A DNA stretch of 64,000 nt from Serratia grimesii NBRC 13537 (GCF_001590905.1 NZ_BCTT01000015.1:62001-126000); one strand, 5' to 3'; numbered from the stretch's first letter, positions 31,250-40,531 are shown. Notes: generated from the sequence alone by a model not told the origin. Program-made: numbers and translations.

Positions 31250-32290
31250 TCAATTCGGTACCGCCTCGACGATCGACAAATAACAGCCGGTATCGATAAT
31301 CCGATTCAGCTTCAGGTCGGCACTGGCCAACAGCGCCTTCAGTTCTTCTTCGGTACGTACCTGCCCGCCGTCAAAACTGCCCATCAGCACCAAATCGAGC
31401 TCGCGACAGCTGTCCCAGGCCGTGTTATTCGGCACGATTACAGGTTCAATAAGCAATAGCTTCGATTGCGGATACATCGCATTACGACAAGTGCGCAATA
31501 TCCGGCGGGCCGGCTCGTCAGCCCAGTCCATGACGATAAATTTCAACAGATAAAAATCTGCCGTCGGGCAGGCTTCAAAGAAACTGCCCGCACAGGTTTC
31601 CCACCGTGAATCATCACCCAACTCACCAAGGCGGTTTCTTGGCAATACCTGCGGTTGGTCAAAAAGAATGCCTTTAACCGTAGGGTTGGCGCGTAATACG
31701 CTCAGCAGCAATCCGCCAAACCCACCCGCGATATCCACCACCGTCGCATGCTCGGGGAATTTATAGCTACGCATCACAATTTTATTTTCCAACGCCGACA
31801 TCGATGCCATACCGATATGGAAATCATTTTCCGAGTCAGGAATATCGTCTTGCGACCAATAATCATAGAATGGCATGCCGAATATTTGTTTAAATACCGG
31901 CTCACCGCGTAAAGTCGCAGCTAATTTTCCCAATGGGCGCCACATGGTTTCATCCGTCAGCATTAATACCCCACCGCGCAGTGAATCCGGCACGTCCGAA
32001 CGTAAATATTGCGCTACGGGGTTTAGCGAGAAACGTCCGTCTTCGGAAACGGCAAAAATATTTCGTGATGCCAGAATACTCAAAACTCGGTGCAGCATAC
32101 GGCCGTCCACCTCCAGCTTCCTTGCAAGCTCCTGGGCGGTTTTGGGACCGTCGATCAGATGATCGGCCACGCACAGCTCAGCCGCAGCCCGCAAGGCGGC
32201 CTGCACGGTGAATCCCATCGTTTGATCCAACAAATATAATGATGCTTTTTCATCTTCAGAAAGAGTAACCTGATTAGTTGCCATGATCAT
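31250..32290 (-). CDS. SAM-dependent O-methyltransferase, HIOMT/plant-OMT family
   Basis: About 346 residues. An N-terminal dimerisation winged-helix domain (GFTVQAALRAAAELCVADHL, VDGRMLHRVLSILAS) is followed by the class I methyltransferase domain: glycine loop VVDIAGGFGGLLLSVL, GILFDQPQVL, and KFIVMDWADEPARRILR. The usual catalytic-His HDW motif reads VMDW here, so the general-base His appears replaced by Met-Asp. Family members methylate aromatic hydroxyls in secondary metabolism. No other biosynthetic gene is nearby, and the upstream DNA is extremely AT-rich, which suggests transfer. Starts at 32290 and 32284 are both possible. Confidence 0.8.
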   Translation of the reverse strand: MIMATNQVTLSEDEKASLYLLDQTMGFTVQAALRAAAELCVADHLIDGPKTAQELARKLEVDGRMLHRVLSILASRNIFAVSEDGRFSLNPVAQYLRSDVPDSLRGGVLMLTDETMWRPLGKLAATLRGEPVFKQIFGMPFYDYWSQDDIPDSENDFHIGMASMSALENKIVMRSYKFPEHATVVDIAGGFGGLLLSVLRANPTVKGILFDQPQVLPRNRLGELGDDSRWETCAGSFFEACPTADFYLLKFIVMDWADEPARRILRTCRNAMYPQSKLLLIEPVIVPNNTAWDSCRELDLVLMGSFDGGQVRTEEELKALLASADLKLNRIIDTGCYLSIVEAVPN

Positions 32291-32631
32291 AATGCTCCGT
32301 TTGGATATTTAACCCCAGACACCATTGCAAAAAACTGCAATGCTTATTTTCCGGTGAAAACAAATTCGCCAAACAAGATCATAGACACTAAATAAAATAA
32401 AACCACAAAATATGTATTGATATTTTCCGGTGTGAAAAATAAAATATTCAACCGATTAAATACTAAGGAGAAAAATATAATGAATAATACAGATCGGGTA
32501 TCATTAGATAATCAATTCATTATAAATTAAAACTATTCCTATCGGAGTTGATTTAATATTAATTTTATTTTAATAATTCCCATATTCCGCATAAAACCGG
32601 CTGAATACATCCGCACTCAGCCGAATACTGA
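32291..32631. other. AT-rich gene-free stretch
   Basis: About 340 bases between the methyltransferase start and the Ivy stop, mostly A and T with many short A/T tracts, in contrast to the GC-rich flanks. I see no gene, no clear hairpin and no repeat. It holds the promoter of the methyltransferase and is the kind of DNA bound by H-NS. Confidence 0.6.
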
Positions 32632-33090
32632 CTATTTCCAGTCGGGATTATTCTCGAACTGTTGTTTCAGCAGCGCTTTCATGTCCTCGTCCGGCTTACC
32701 CAACCATTGATACTTGGCGTATTTCTTCGGATGATCAACCGCTTCCGGCTTGTTGGCCACTTCGACGCGTACCGCCCAAGCTTGCGACTTGTCTTCTTTA
32801 AACGCCACCATCATAAAATTGTTGGCACAGTCGTGGGGTTTACACACATTACCCACCAGATAGTTTTGGCCCTTCCAGCTCAGACTCTGCGCCGGGGTTG
32901 ATGTCCCCACGCCCTTACGCGCCCAACCCGGCAAGCGGGCCTGGCCTTTCACCATGTTCTGCCAACTGGTCTGGTACCCCGGCTGCTGGATCACATCTGA
33001 GGTAGTGACAATTTGTTGGGCAAAGCTGCCCGCGCTAAAGCTGAGTAACACGCCGAAGATGGCACCGCGAAGTGCGTTTTGTCCTGTCAT
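32632..33090 (-). CDS. Ivy-family inhibitor of vertebrate lysozyme
   Basis: 152 residues with a Sec signal peptide ending about GSFAQQ (residue 25). The mature part carries VCKPHDCANN, the CKPHDC loop that plugs the lysozyme active site in Ivy, with its two cysteines. LPGWARKGVGTSTPAQS also matches the family. It acts in the periplasm to protect peptidoglycan from C-type lysozymes. AAGGAGAAGGCC precedes the ATG. The overall sequence is diverged from E. coli Ivy, so it may be a paralogue rather than the ortholog. Confidence 0.85.
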   Translation of the reverse strand: MTGQNALRGAIFGVLLSFSAGSFAQQIVTTSDVIQQPGYQTSWQNMVKGQARLPGWARKGVGTSTPAQSLSWKGQNYLVGNVCKPHDCANNFMMVAFKEDKSQAWAVRVEVANKPEAVDHPKKYAKYQWLGKPDEDMKALLKQQFENNPDWK

Positions 33091-33176
33091 GGCCTTCTCC
33101 TTTAATAAAATTCATTCGCACCCGGCCAAAACCGGGCCTGAATCTAGTCAGACCACAGTGACGGCAAAAAGTTGAG

Positions 33177-33977
33177 TCACCACCAGGCATGGAAATGATG
33201 TACCGGCCCGATACCCTGACCTACTTCCAAGGTGTCGGCTTGCTGCAACGCTTTTTGTAGATAATCCTTGGCTGAAGCCACCGTGCCGGCCCAATCATCA
33301 TGGCGCGGGCGTAACGCGGCTAATGCGGCGGAAAGTGTACAACCGGTACCGTGCGTATGGCGGGTCGCCACACGCGGCGCGGTGAAACGCTGTTCCTGTC
33401 CAGCACTAAACAGCCAGTCCGGGCTTTCACTTTCGCTCAGATGACCCCCCTTCATCAGCACCGCCTGACACCCCATCGCCAACAGCGCCTGGCCTTGCTC
33501 GCGCATCTGTCGTTCATTTTCCGCCGGAGCACATTCCAACAATGCCGCAGCTTCTGGCAGATTCGGCGTGATAATCGATACCAATGGCAACAGTTCGCGA
33601 CGAATAGAATCTACTGCCTCTGGCGCCAACAGTGGATCACCGCTTTTCGCCAGCATAACGGTATCCAGCACCACAAATGTCGGTTGGTAATGGCGCAAAC
33701 GCTCCGCCACCGCCAGCACAATGTCGGTGTTAGCCAGCATACCGATTTTTGTGCTGTCGATACGCACATCACTGAACACGGAGTCGAGCTGAGCGGCAAC
33801 AAAAGCAGGGTCAATATTGTAAACCGACTGTACCCCGCGGGTATTTTGGGCCACCAACGCGGTAATAACGGAAGTTCCGTAAGCCCCCAACGCAGAGAAG
33901 GCCTTCAGGTCAGCCTGGATACCTGCACCGCCGCTCGGATCGGTACCCGCGATGGTCAATGCGTTAATCCGTTTCAT
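33177..33977 (-). CDS. thiD: ThiD, HMP/HMP-phosphate kinase
   Basis: 266 residues, ribokinase-like fold: [22 protein letters not shown] at the N-terminus (first 15 residues diagnostic), [20 protein letters not shown], and the anion-hole [14 protein letters not shown] with the catalytic Asp/Cys region. It phosphorylates hydroxymethylpyrimidine twice in thiamine synthesis and salvage. It overlaps thiM by four bases and is co-transcribed from the TPP-controlled promoter. Confidence 0.95.
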   Translation of the reverse strand: MKRINALTIAGTDPSGGAGIQADLKAFSALGAYGTSVITALVAQNTRGVQSVYNIDPAFVAAQLDSVFSDVRIDSTKIGMLANTDIVLAVAERLRHYQPTFVVLDTVMLAKSGDPLLAPEAVDSIRRELLPLVSIITPNLPEAAALLECAPAENERQMREQGQALLAMGCQAVLMKGGHLSESESPDWLFSAGQEQRFTAPRVATRHTHGTGCTLSAALAALRPRHDDWAGTVASAKDYLQKALQQADTLEVGQGIGPVHHFHAWW

Positions 33978-34768
33978 TGCAGATCCTCCGGTCGCAGTTG
34001 ATACAAAGCGTCGAGGAACGCAGGGGTAAAGCTGCCCGGCCCGGCGGCATGCTGCGTAGCACGTTCACCACAAAGCGACATCACCCGGCAGGCAGTCGCC
34101 ACATTGTCCAGCCGATCGCCCGGCAGACTGCAAAATGCCGCCACCACCGCCGACAGGGCACAACCGGTTCCCACGACCCGTGTCATCAGCGCGTCCCCTC
34201 CTGCAACGGCCCACTCACGCTGGCCGTCGGTGACATAATCCACGACCCCGGTTACCGCGACTATGGCACCACTGATCCGTGCCAACTCACGCGCGGCGGG
34301 TAAAGCCGCCAGCGAATCGTCCGTGCTGTCAACGCCGCGCCCGTTTGCCTGTAAACCGCTCAACGCCATGATTTCAGAAGCATTACCGCGAATCGCTGCC
34401 GGTTTTTCGCCTAACAAGCGCTGGGCAAATGCGGTACGGTACACCAACCCCCCCACCGCCACCGGATCCAGTGTCCATGGCGTACCCGCCGCATTAGCGG
34501 CCTCCACAGCCACCAGCATGGATTCGGCACGTGAAGCATTGAGAGTACCAATGTTAATCAGCAAAGCCTTCGCCAGCCGGCTGAACTGCGCCGCTTCGGT
34601 CGGTTCCACCACCATCGCAGGGGAAGCACCGAGCGCCAGCAACACGTTAGCCGTCAGTTCCTGCACAACTTCGTTGGTCAGGCAGTGAATCAATGGGGGT
34701 TGGCGTTTAAATTGGGTCAAACAAGCCGCGGCACGGGCGCCGGGTAAAGCATCAGGTCGAGCGAACAT
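33974..34768 (-). CDS. thiM: ThiM, hydroxyethylthiazole kinase
   Basis: 264 residues: [29 protein letters not shown] (HCLTNEVVQ is diagnostic), [11 protein letters not shown], and [15 protein letters not shown]. It salvages the thiazole half of thiamine. The start sits just after the riboswitch expression platform with a GGGAGGAAT ribosome site four to five bases from the ATG. Confidence 0.95.
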   Translation of the reverse strand: MFARPDALPGARAAACLTQFKRQPPLIHCLTNEVVQELTANVLLALGASPAMVVEPTEAAQFSRLAKALLINIGTLNASRAESMLVAVEAANAAGTPWTLDPVAVGGLVYRTAFAQRLLGEKPAAIRGNASEIMALSGLQANGRGVDSTDDSLAALPAARELARISGAIVAVTGVVDYVTDGQREWAVAGGDALMTRVVGTGCALSAVVAAFCSLPGDRLDNVATACRVMSLCGERATQHAAGPGSFTPAFLDALYQLRPEDLQ

Positions 34769-34818
34769 ATTCCTCCCAACCGGCGTTCAAGAAGGCGGGT
34801 ACCGGTTGAGGCACCGAG

Positions 34819-34890
34819 ACTTCCCTACGCTGGCATAATCCAGATCAGGTAATACGGGTAAAATCTCAGCCCCTAGAGGCACCCCGAGTC
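34819..34890 (-). promoter_or_regulatory. TPP riboswitch (THI element) of thiMD
   Basis: On the minus strand the element reads ACTCGGGGTGCC, GGGGCTGAGATT, ACCTGATCTGGATTATGCCA and GCGTAGGGAAGT, which are the conserved blocks of the thiamine pyrophosphate aptamer. Downstream, CAACCGG and CCGGTTG can pair; the second arm touches GGGAGG, the thiM ribosome site. That suggests translational control: TPP binding hides the site. Confidence 0.95.
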
Positions 34891-34964
34891 AAGACGACCA
34901 TTATTGAGGTTGCCGCCGGTGAGGTCAATCGCGCTATAGTGTCAAAAAATAAAAAGGAGATGCC

Positions 34965-35390
34965 ATGCAGATAAGAACATACCAAGAGGCCGACCGCCCT
35001 TTCCTGCGCACGCTATATTTGGCGTCACGCAAAGCGGCGTTTCCGTGGCGCGATACTGCCGGTTATCGGCTGGAAGACTTCGATCGTTCAACGCTAGGTG
35101 AGGATATCTGGGTTGCGGAAGACCAAGGGAGGCTACTGGGGTTTGTATCGATTTATCGCCAAGATAACTTTATTCACAACCTGTATGTCGATCCTCACCT
35201 GCCGCCCTTGGGTGTCGGCAGCGCCTTACTGCAGGCGGCTGAACAGACGTTTACTGCCACCGGGTCATTGAAATGTCTGGTGAAAAATGAAAAGGCGTTG
35301 GCGTTTTACCATAAGCATGGCTGGAGAACGATCACCACGGGCAATGACGGCACGGAAGACTACTACCTGATGCATTCCCCTGCAAAATAA
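34965..35390 (+). CDS. GNAT N-acetyltransferase
   Basis: 141 residues with the usual GNAT order: IWVAEDQGRLLGFVSIY, FIHNLYVDPHLPPLGVGSALL (acetyl-CoA loop; residues about 75-95) and KCLVKNEKALAFYHKHGWRT. AAAAAGGAGATGCC precedes the ATG. Substrate unknown. It is divergent from thiM and convergent with the MFS gene. Confidence 0.83.
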   Translation: MQIRTYQEADRPFLRTLYLASRKAAFPWRDTAGYRLEDFDRSTLGEDIWVAEDQGRLLGFVSIYRQDNFIHNLYVDPHLPPLGVGSALLQAAEQTFTATGSLKCLVKNEKALAFYHKHGWRTITTGNDGTEDYYLMHSPAK

Positions 35391-35416
35391 GGGCACGGCA
35401 TATACCGTGCCCATCA
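35391..35416. terminator. Terminator between convergent genes
   Basis: GGGCACGG-CATATA-CCGTGCCC. On the minus strand it is followed by TTATTTTG, so it mainly serves the MFS gene, and it abuts the acetyltransferase stop. Confidence 0.75.
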
Positions 35417-35428
35417 AAGCAAACCTGA

Positions 35429-36694
35429 TCAGGCAGCAGATACTTCCTGGGTCAATTTTGCACGCGCACGGATATTTCTCACCAACAGTCCCGACACGAT
35501 AATCCCTGCGCAGGCAAACATGCCCATCAGACCAAAGACGATCTTGTAGCCGGTTAGCCCTGGGAAGGCATCGAGAATGTGGCCGTACAGGCTGAAACAA
35601 AACATCGCCGGGGCATAACCGATAAAGCTGCCTAACGCCATGGCCGCACCGGTGTGTTCTTCGTCAATTTCAGCCTCACCGATAGGTGCAAAGAACACCG
35701 CACGCTGGGTAAAGACCACGGCACCAAATCCTAGCGTACAAGCCATACCCAGATAGACCGGCATTTGTTCGTGCGGCAACAGAATCAAAAGTGCCAGCGC
35801 CACTGCGCTAATAATAAAGGTATAGAATAAGTACTTGCTGGGAGACTTTAATACTTTATCGGCAATTAAACCGCCAATAGGCCCACCCACCATTTTAAGG
35901 CAGTACTGATTAATAATTCCGTATGCACCTACCAATGCAATCGGTAATGCATAGACATTACTTAGGAAAGGAATAAAGAACGTCAATCCACAATACACGG
36001 CGTAGACGCAGAAAACGCTAAAAGCAATCAGCCATACCGTTTTGTTTTTTAATACGCTACTCATGCCTGGCTTGTTACTTGCAGGCATTTCATTCTTCGG
36101 CAACTTACTTTCCTGCGGGTGTTCTTTCATCACAAAAAGAATAATAACCCCTACGGCAATAGCGATCGCTGAATAGAACAGTATCCCGACCTTAAAGCCA
36201 AGATAGCCGCTGCCAAAAGCGGTAAACAACGCCAGTGCGGAAAATGCCACCACGGTATCGACCACACCGCGGCCCGTCTCGAAAAAACCAAACAAACGCC
36301 CTTGCTGAGTATTATCCCCCAACATACTTACCGATTTCAGTAACACCGGCCAGTTCAGCATGTCGCAGGTCACCCCAAATAGCGCCCAGACAAACAAAAT
36401 CCCCCAGTAGCCAGGCATACTTGACAGGTAGATGCCGAGCAAACCTGTAGCTATCAATGAAAAAGACATGGTGAATCGCCGTGGCAGGCGATCGGAGAAA
36501 TAAATTGATAAGAAGAAACCAATGGTCGTCACAATAGAGTTGACCGACATGGCATTACCTATTTCACCGTTGCTCAGATGAAAATATTCTTGCATTGGCA
36601 CATAAAACGCATCTTTAAGGGAGGGCAATTTATATATTGTTCCCCCGCATAGAACCAACAAGCTAAATAGCGCCCATCTTTTTTTAGTCAGCAT
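35429..36694 (-). CDS. MFS transporter, YihN/YqcE-like
   Basis: 421 residues, 12 predicted helices. The start KKRWALFSLLVLCGGTIYKLPSLKDAFYVPM (LCGGTIYKLPSLKD is the key part) resembles E. coli YqcE/YihN of the organophosphate/sugar-phosphate-related MFS group. It is preceded on the same strand by a TIM-barrel isomerase and a GntR regulator, so a sugar or polyol uptake role is likely. The substrate is not known. Confidence 0.85.
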   Translation of the reverse strand: MLTKKRWALFSLLVLCGGTIYKLPSLKDAFYVPMQEYFHLSNGEIGNAMSVNSIVTTIGFFLSIYFSDRLPRRFTMSFSLIATGLLGIYLSSMPGYWGILFVWALFGVTCDMLNWPVLLKSVSMLGDNTQQGRLFGFFETGRGVVDTVVAFSALALFTAFGSGYLGFKVGILFYSAIAIAVGVIILFVMKEHPQESKLPKNEMPASNKPGMSSVLKNKTVWLIAFSVFCVYAVYCGLTFFIPFLSNVYALPIALVGAYGIINQYCLKMVGGPIGGLIADKVLKSPSKYLFYTFIISAVALALLILLPHEQMPVYLGMACTLGFGAVVFTQRAVFFAPIGEAEIDEEHTGAAMALGSFIGYAPAMFCFSLYGHILDAFPGLTGYKIVFGLMGMFACAGIIVSGLLVRNIRARAKLTQEVSAA

Positions 36695-36801
36695 AATCCC
36701 CTCACAGCCATTAAATAATAAGCGGTGTTGTTACCCCAATGATGAGACGAACGGATCTTCACATCAGTGAGAATGTGTCATTTATAAATTTATTTATTAT
36801 A

Positions 36802-37779
36802 TTACGCCGGGGTTAATAGCCCCTTGGCTTGCTGCATCAGACTGTCGATAATAGTGCGAACGTAGTGAATTTGATTTAATGCATCTTGAGATTCTTTTTT
36901 TAACCTTTCCTCCAGCCCCTGCTCTGGTAACGGTGTTTCACTCATTTCACGCCATGGGATATAAGGGTTATCGCCCTCACCGCTGAAACGAAACGGCGGC
37001 GCATAATAATCCACTTCTTCTTCCAGACCATAGGCGGTGACCTGTGGTTGATCCTCTCCCAAACAAATGAGCCCCAAGAACAGCTCCCTGAACGGTAAAT
37101 CGCCCTGTCCAGAAATGCAGGCGCGGTGCCCCAGGCCATTATTTTCACGGACAATAAGCGCATCCTTGATATGCACCTGTGTGATTTCTCCTGCCATTGC
37201 TGCCAGTGCCGGCAAGGGTTCTTCATTGGCATTAATCATGTTGGCGAAATCAAACAACAGGGAAAGTTGAGGGAAATCTGCCGCCTGGATCAAACTCACC
37301 AGTTCATGGCTCTTGAGATCTTCATGTTGTTCGAGGGTAAAACTCAGACCTGTGTGCTGGTAACGCTGCTTTATATACTGAATATCTGCGCTGATTCGCG
37401 CCAAGACCTCTTGTAATGCCCCCTGATAACGCGGATAAAAACGAACCGAACTTGCGCCGCATTTAAGGGCGATAGTGACCGCCTGATCGATTGTTTGCGC
37501 ATCGGACGCGCTGGTTTCGATATGAACATCCAAACCGTAATGCTGCGCCTGTTCACCAAACCTGCGCAGCCTGTCGTCATCGGCATGGCAAAGTGCCTGA
37601 CTTTCCCCATCCAGCACGTGCACCTTAACGCCACGCAACCGTTGCTGATGGGCAATCATCAGAAGATCCTCAGGCAGGATCCTTTCCATACGCATATTGA
37701 GATGATAGGCATAGGCATGCAGATAAAGAGGCAAGTTCTGCGCCCGCTGAAGGACTTTCTCCGCCGTTAAGCGATCCAT
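36802..37779 (-). CDS. Sugar phosphate isomerase/epimerase-like TIM barrel
   Basis: 325 residues of the xylose-isomerase-like / AP-endonuclease-2 fold. Likely metal ligands are in TLEQHEDLKSH (Glu), LLFDFANMINANE (Asp), VHIKDALI (His, Asp), SGQGDLPF and YGLEEEVDYYAPP (Glu). I chose the ATG at 37779: an AGGTG lies six bases before it, while the in-frame GTG at 37788 is part of that ribosome site. It begins nine bases after the GntR gene stop, so they form an operon. No specific reaction can be assigned. Confidence 0.82.
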   Translation of the reverse strand: MDRLTAEKVLQRAQNLPLYLHAYAYHLNMRMERILPEDLLMIAHQQRLRGVKVHVLDGESQALCHADDDRLRRFGEQAQHYGLDVHIETSASDAQTIDQAVTIALKCGASSVRFYPRYQGALQEVLARISADIQYIKQRYQHTGLSFTLEQHEDLKSHELVSLIQAADFPQLSLLFDFANMINANEEPLPALAAMAGEITQVHIKDALIVRENNGLGHRACISGQGDLPFRELFLGLICLGEDQPQVTAYGLEEEVDYYAPPFRFSGEGDNPYIPWREMSETPLPEQGLEERLKKESQDALNQIHYVRTIIDSLMQQAKGLLTPA

Positions 37780-37788
37780 GGTGTTCAC

Positions 37789-38496
37789 CTATAAGTTAAT
37801 GAAAAAATCCACCGACTCGAAACGCCAGTATTCGATATCCACCTGTACAATCCTACGTTGGGCATCGGCACGATGCTTTTCGACCAAAATTGACGGTGTG
37901 CTGGCATTGCCGCCCATGACCTTGCACGCATCACCGGATAATCGCGTAGGTTTAAAAGCCAGATGGCGGGTATGAGTGGCAATCCCGTAGGCGCTTTCCC
38001 ACACTTCAGCGAAAGAGCGCTCACCCAGACGTTCGATAAATTCAGGTGCCGCAAGCGGGCTGATAAAGGTCTCGTGGTAAAACACGATGTGATTGTCCAA
38101 AGCTCCCCAACCACAAATCTTATATATCTCCGTTCCCTCATCAACGTGCAGTAATTCCGCAATAGGTGCCGGTGCCGACAATACCCGTTCCTTGGTCATG
38201 TAACCCCAGGACGGACAACGGCCCTGCTCAATCGCGGCCTGTTTGAAGCTGGTGGACGAGTTCGGGTTGTAATTAAACCGCGGTAATGCTGCAAACCAAC
38301 CCCGACGATCCTTACGGAAAATCCGGGACTCACTTTCCAGGAATAGCAGCGCCTGACGCAACGTCATACGCTTTATATTCAACAACTCCCCCAGTTCTCG
38401 TTCTGAAGGTAGTTTGTCGCCAGGCGCTATCGCACCTTGACTCAGCCAGTCATTAAGCCTTTGCTTGGCCAATTCAACGGTAGAGTTGTTTTCCAT
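37789..38496 (-). CDS. GntR-family regulator with UTRA domain (HutC type)
   Basis: 235 residues. The N-terminal winged helix has AIAPGDKLPSERELGELLNI and the recognition helix RMTLRQALLFLES. A UTRA effector-binding domain follows (VDEGTEIYKICGWGALDNHIVFYHETFI, short piece KICGWGALDN). It likely controls the TIM-barrel and MFS genes just downstream in response to a sugar phosphate. Nothing else in the neighbourhood names the ligand. Confidence 0.87.
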   Translation of the reverse strand: MENNSTVELAKQRLNDWLSQGAIAPGDKLPSERELGELLNIKRMTLRQALLFLESESRIFRKDRRGWFAALPRFNYNPNSSTSFKQAAIEQGRCPSWGYMTKERVLSAPAPIAELLHVDEGTEIYKICGWGALDNHIVFYHETFISPLAAPEFIERLGERSFAEVWESAYGIATHTRHLAFKPTRLSGDACKVMGGNASTPSILVEKHRADAQRRIVQVDIEYWRFESVDFFINL

Positions 38497-38631
38497 GTCT
38501 CACTCAATTGGTTTAAACCAGATGTCATAACATTATCGCGGTGAATTATGACAAACAATGGGGGCATTGAATTTTATATGTGACTCCTGTCCCATAACCG
38601 ACGGGATCCCGGAGATTCCAGACACAATCCG

Positions 38632-38660
38632 ACCGGCATCATTCCGTGATGCCGGTTTAT
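38632..38660. terminator. Hairpin terminator before the MFS gene
   Basis: ACCGGCATCA-ttccg-TGATGCCGGT followed by TTATTACT. A long perfect stem; it lies downstream of the minus-strand MFS gene (stop at 38700) but its better T-run is on the plus strand. Possibly bidirectional. Confidence 0.6.
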
Positions 38661-38699
38661 TACTCAGTTCACTGGTGTGTGGCATTCAGGCTGTTAGTG

Positions 38700-39935
38700 C
38701 TATCCCGCCGTACCAGAGGCAGGCATACCACGCAATGTCAGTCGCCAGAACAACAAGGCACTTAGGCTAACGCTCGCACCGAGCCAACACACACCACTCC
38801 ATCCAGCCCAGGCGTAAGCATGTGTGCTGGCAAAGGCACCCAGCCCACTACCAATGGCGTAGAACAACATGTAGCAACCGACCAATCGGCTGTGAGCCTG
38901 CGGATGGGCGCTGAAAATCATGCTCTGATTCAATACGTGAATGGCCTGACCAGCCAGATCGAGCAACACAATGCCAATAATCAGCCAGCCTACACCGTAC
39001 CCCAACATGCTGAGTGGTACCCAAGCCACCACCAATAGCAATAGGCAAATACCGCTCGCCACCTGCCCTAAACCGCGATCGGCCAGATGCCCGGCACGTA
39101 CCGCCGCCAGCGCACCCACAGCCCCCACCAGACCAAAGGCACCAATCACCGAATGTGAAAAGTTAAACGGTGCCTGACTGAGTGGCAGAACCAGGGCACT
39201 CCAAAAAATGCTGAATGCCGCAAACATCAACAGCGCCAGCATTCCGCGGATCTGCAGCGTGCGATCGCGCCATAGCAGTGTCAGCATAGATCGCAACAGC
39301 GCCGGATAATTGAGTGTTGAAGGCGCTGTGTGGGGGACGGGCAACAGACGCGCCAGTACCGGTAGCAGAATCAACGTTACCGCAGCAGAGAAAAAATAGA
39401 CGGCTCGCCAACCCCCTATATCCGCCAGTGCGCCAGAAAGCGTTCGCGCCAGCAGCAATCCCAATACCACCCCTCCTTGTGCAGCACCCACCACTCGCCC
39501 ACGCTCATGAGGAGCTGCCAATGTCGCGGCAAAAGCGATCAACCCCTGCGTCATCGCGGTACCAAGCAACCCCACCAGCAGCATGCCACTCAGTAATAAC
39601 AGACTGTTATCCGCCCAGCCGACCGCACACAATGCAGCAATCAACAACAGCTGTTGAACCGCCAACAGCCGATGGCGATTAACCCGATCGCCCAACGGCA
39701 CCACCAGCAACAAGGCCAATGCGCAGCCTAACTGAGTGACGGTGATCACCATGCCCACCGACGCCAGGCTGATATGAAAATCCAGGGCAATGGCGTCCAG
39801 CAAAGGTTGAGCGTAATACACGTTTGCCACGCTAAAGGCACTGGCTCCCGCCAACAACAACACCAACGAAGCGGGAAGCTGGCCCAGCAGCTTTCCCTGT
39901 GTCGTACAGTTCGGATCCAGTGCTTTATCACTCAT
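38700..39935 (-). CDS. MFS transporter (drug/arabinose efflux-like)
   Basis: 411 residues, 12 helices. The start VLLLAGASAFSVANVYYAQPLLDAIA (SVANVYYAQPLLD is diagnostic) is typical of the YgaY/YnfM-like MFS group; PLGDRVNRHRLLAVQQ is motif A. Divergent from an HxlR regulator 95 bases away, a common pairing for efflux pumps controlled by electrophiles or drugs. Substrate unknown. Confidence 0.86.
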   Translation of the reverse strand: MSDKALDPNCTTQGKLLGQLPASLVLLLAGASAFSVANVYYAQPLLDAIALDFHISLASVGMVITVTQLGCALALLLVVPLGDRVNRHRLLAVQQLLLIAALCAVGWADNSLLLLSGMLLVGLLGTAMTQGLIAFAATLAAPHERGRVVGAAQGGVVLGLLLARTLSGALADIGGWRAVYFFSAAVTLILLPVLARLLPVPHTAPSTLNYPALLRSMLTLLWRDRTLQIRGMLALLMFAAFSIFWSALVLPLSQAPFNFSHSVIGAFGLVGAVGALAAVRAGHLADRGLGQVASGICLLLLVVAWVPLSMLGYGVGWLIIGIVLLDLAGQAIHVLNQSMIFSAHPQAHSRLVGCYMLFYAIGSGLGAFASTHAYAWAGWSGVCWLGASVSLSALLFWRLTLRGMPASGTAG

Positions 39936-40030
39936 CGTTCACTCCAAAGTGGTTTCATTATTAAACCCAATGAACTTTACGCACAGAGGTTTTATAATGC
40001 AACCAGATCTTGCGACCAGGAGTGAAAGTG

Positions 40031-40480
40031 GTGAAACGTAAAAGTATGGAAGATGCGCAGTGCCCGGTGGCACGTACGCTGGATGTGATTGGTGACTGGT
40101 GGTCGCTGTTGATTGTGCGCGACGCCTTTGACGGTGTGCGCCGCTTCAGTGAGTTTCAAAAGGGGCTGGGGATGGCGAAGAATATTCTTTCCACCCGGCT
40201 ACGCACCCTGGTGGCGCACGGAATTCTGGAGATTGCCCCTGCCTCGGACGGCAGTGCCTATCAGGAATATATTCTCACCGACAAGGGACGCGCCCTGTTC
40301 CCGGTGATTGTCGGCCTGCGCCAGTGGGGGGAGGATTATCTGTTTGACGCACAAGAGGCAAGATCAACGCTGGTAGAAAGCGACACCCGCCAACCGATCC
40401 CGCGCATGACGCCAACCGGCAGCACCGGGCAGGTTCTTACGCCGCTGAATACTTTGGTGGTGAAGGTCGGTGATGAATGA
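40031..40480 (+). CDS. HxlR-family transcription regulator
   Basis: About 149 residues: MKRKSMEDAQCPVARTLDVIGDWWSLL (CPVARTLDVIGDWWS is the HxlR hallmark with its conserved Cys), RDAFDGVRRFSEFQ, and the wing GSAYQEYILTDKGRAL. The GTG at 40031 gives the usual MKRKS start and lies eight bases after AGGAG; a GTG at 40028 is also possible. It probably controls the divergent MFS gene. Confidence 0.88.
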   Translation: MKRKSMEDAQCPVARTLDVIGDWWSLLIVRDAFDGVRRFSEFQKGLGMAKNILSTRLRTLVAHGILEIAPASDGSAYQEYILTDKGRALFPVIVGLRQWGEDYLFDAQEARSTLVESDTRQPIPRMTPTGSTGQVLTPLNTLVVKVGDE

Positions 40481-40493
40481 AATCCTGTGAGTA

Positions 40494-40531
40494 GGGGTCC
40501 GTATAGAAAACGGAAAATATCCCACGCCAGC
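40494..40531 (+). repeat. Terminal inverted repeat of a Tn3-family element
   Basis: A 38-base end beginning GGGGTCCGTATAG followed by AAAACGGAAAATA at 40506 and CCACGCCAGC. Tn3-family (Tn21/Tn5393-like) ends share GGGGTC...AGAAAACGGAAAATAA.GCACGC. It lies just beyond the C-terminal end of a matching transposase remnant, the normal arrangement. The opposite end was not found in the window. Confidence 0.82.
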
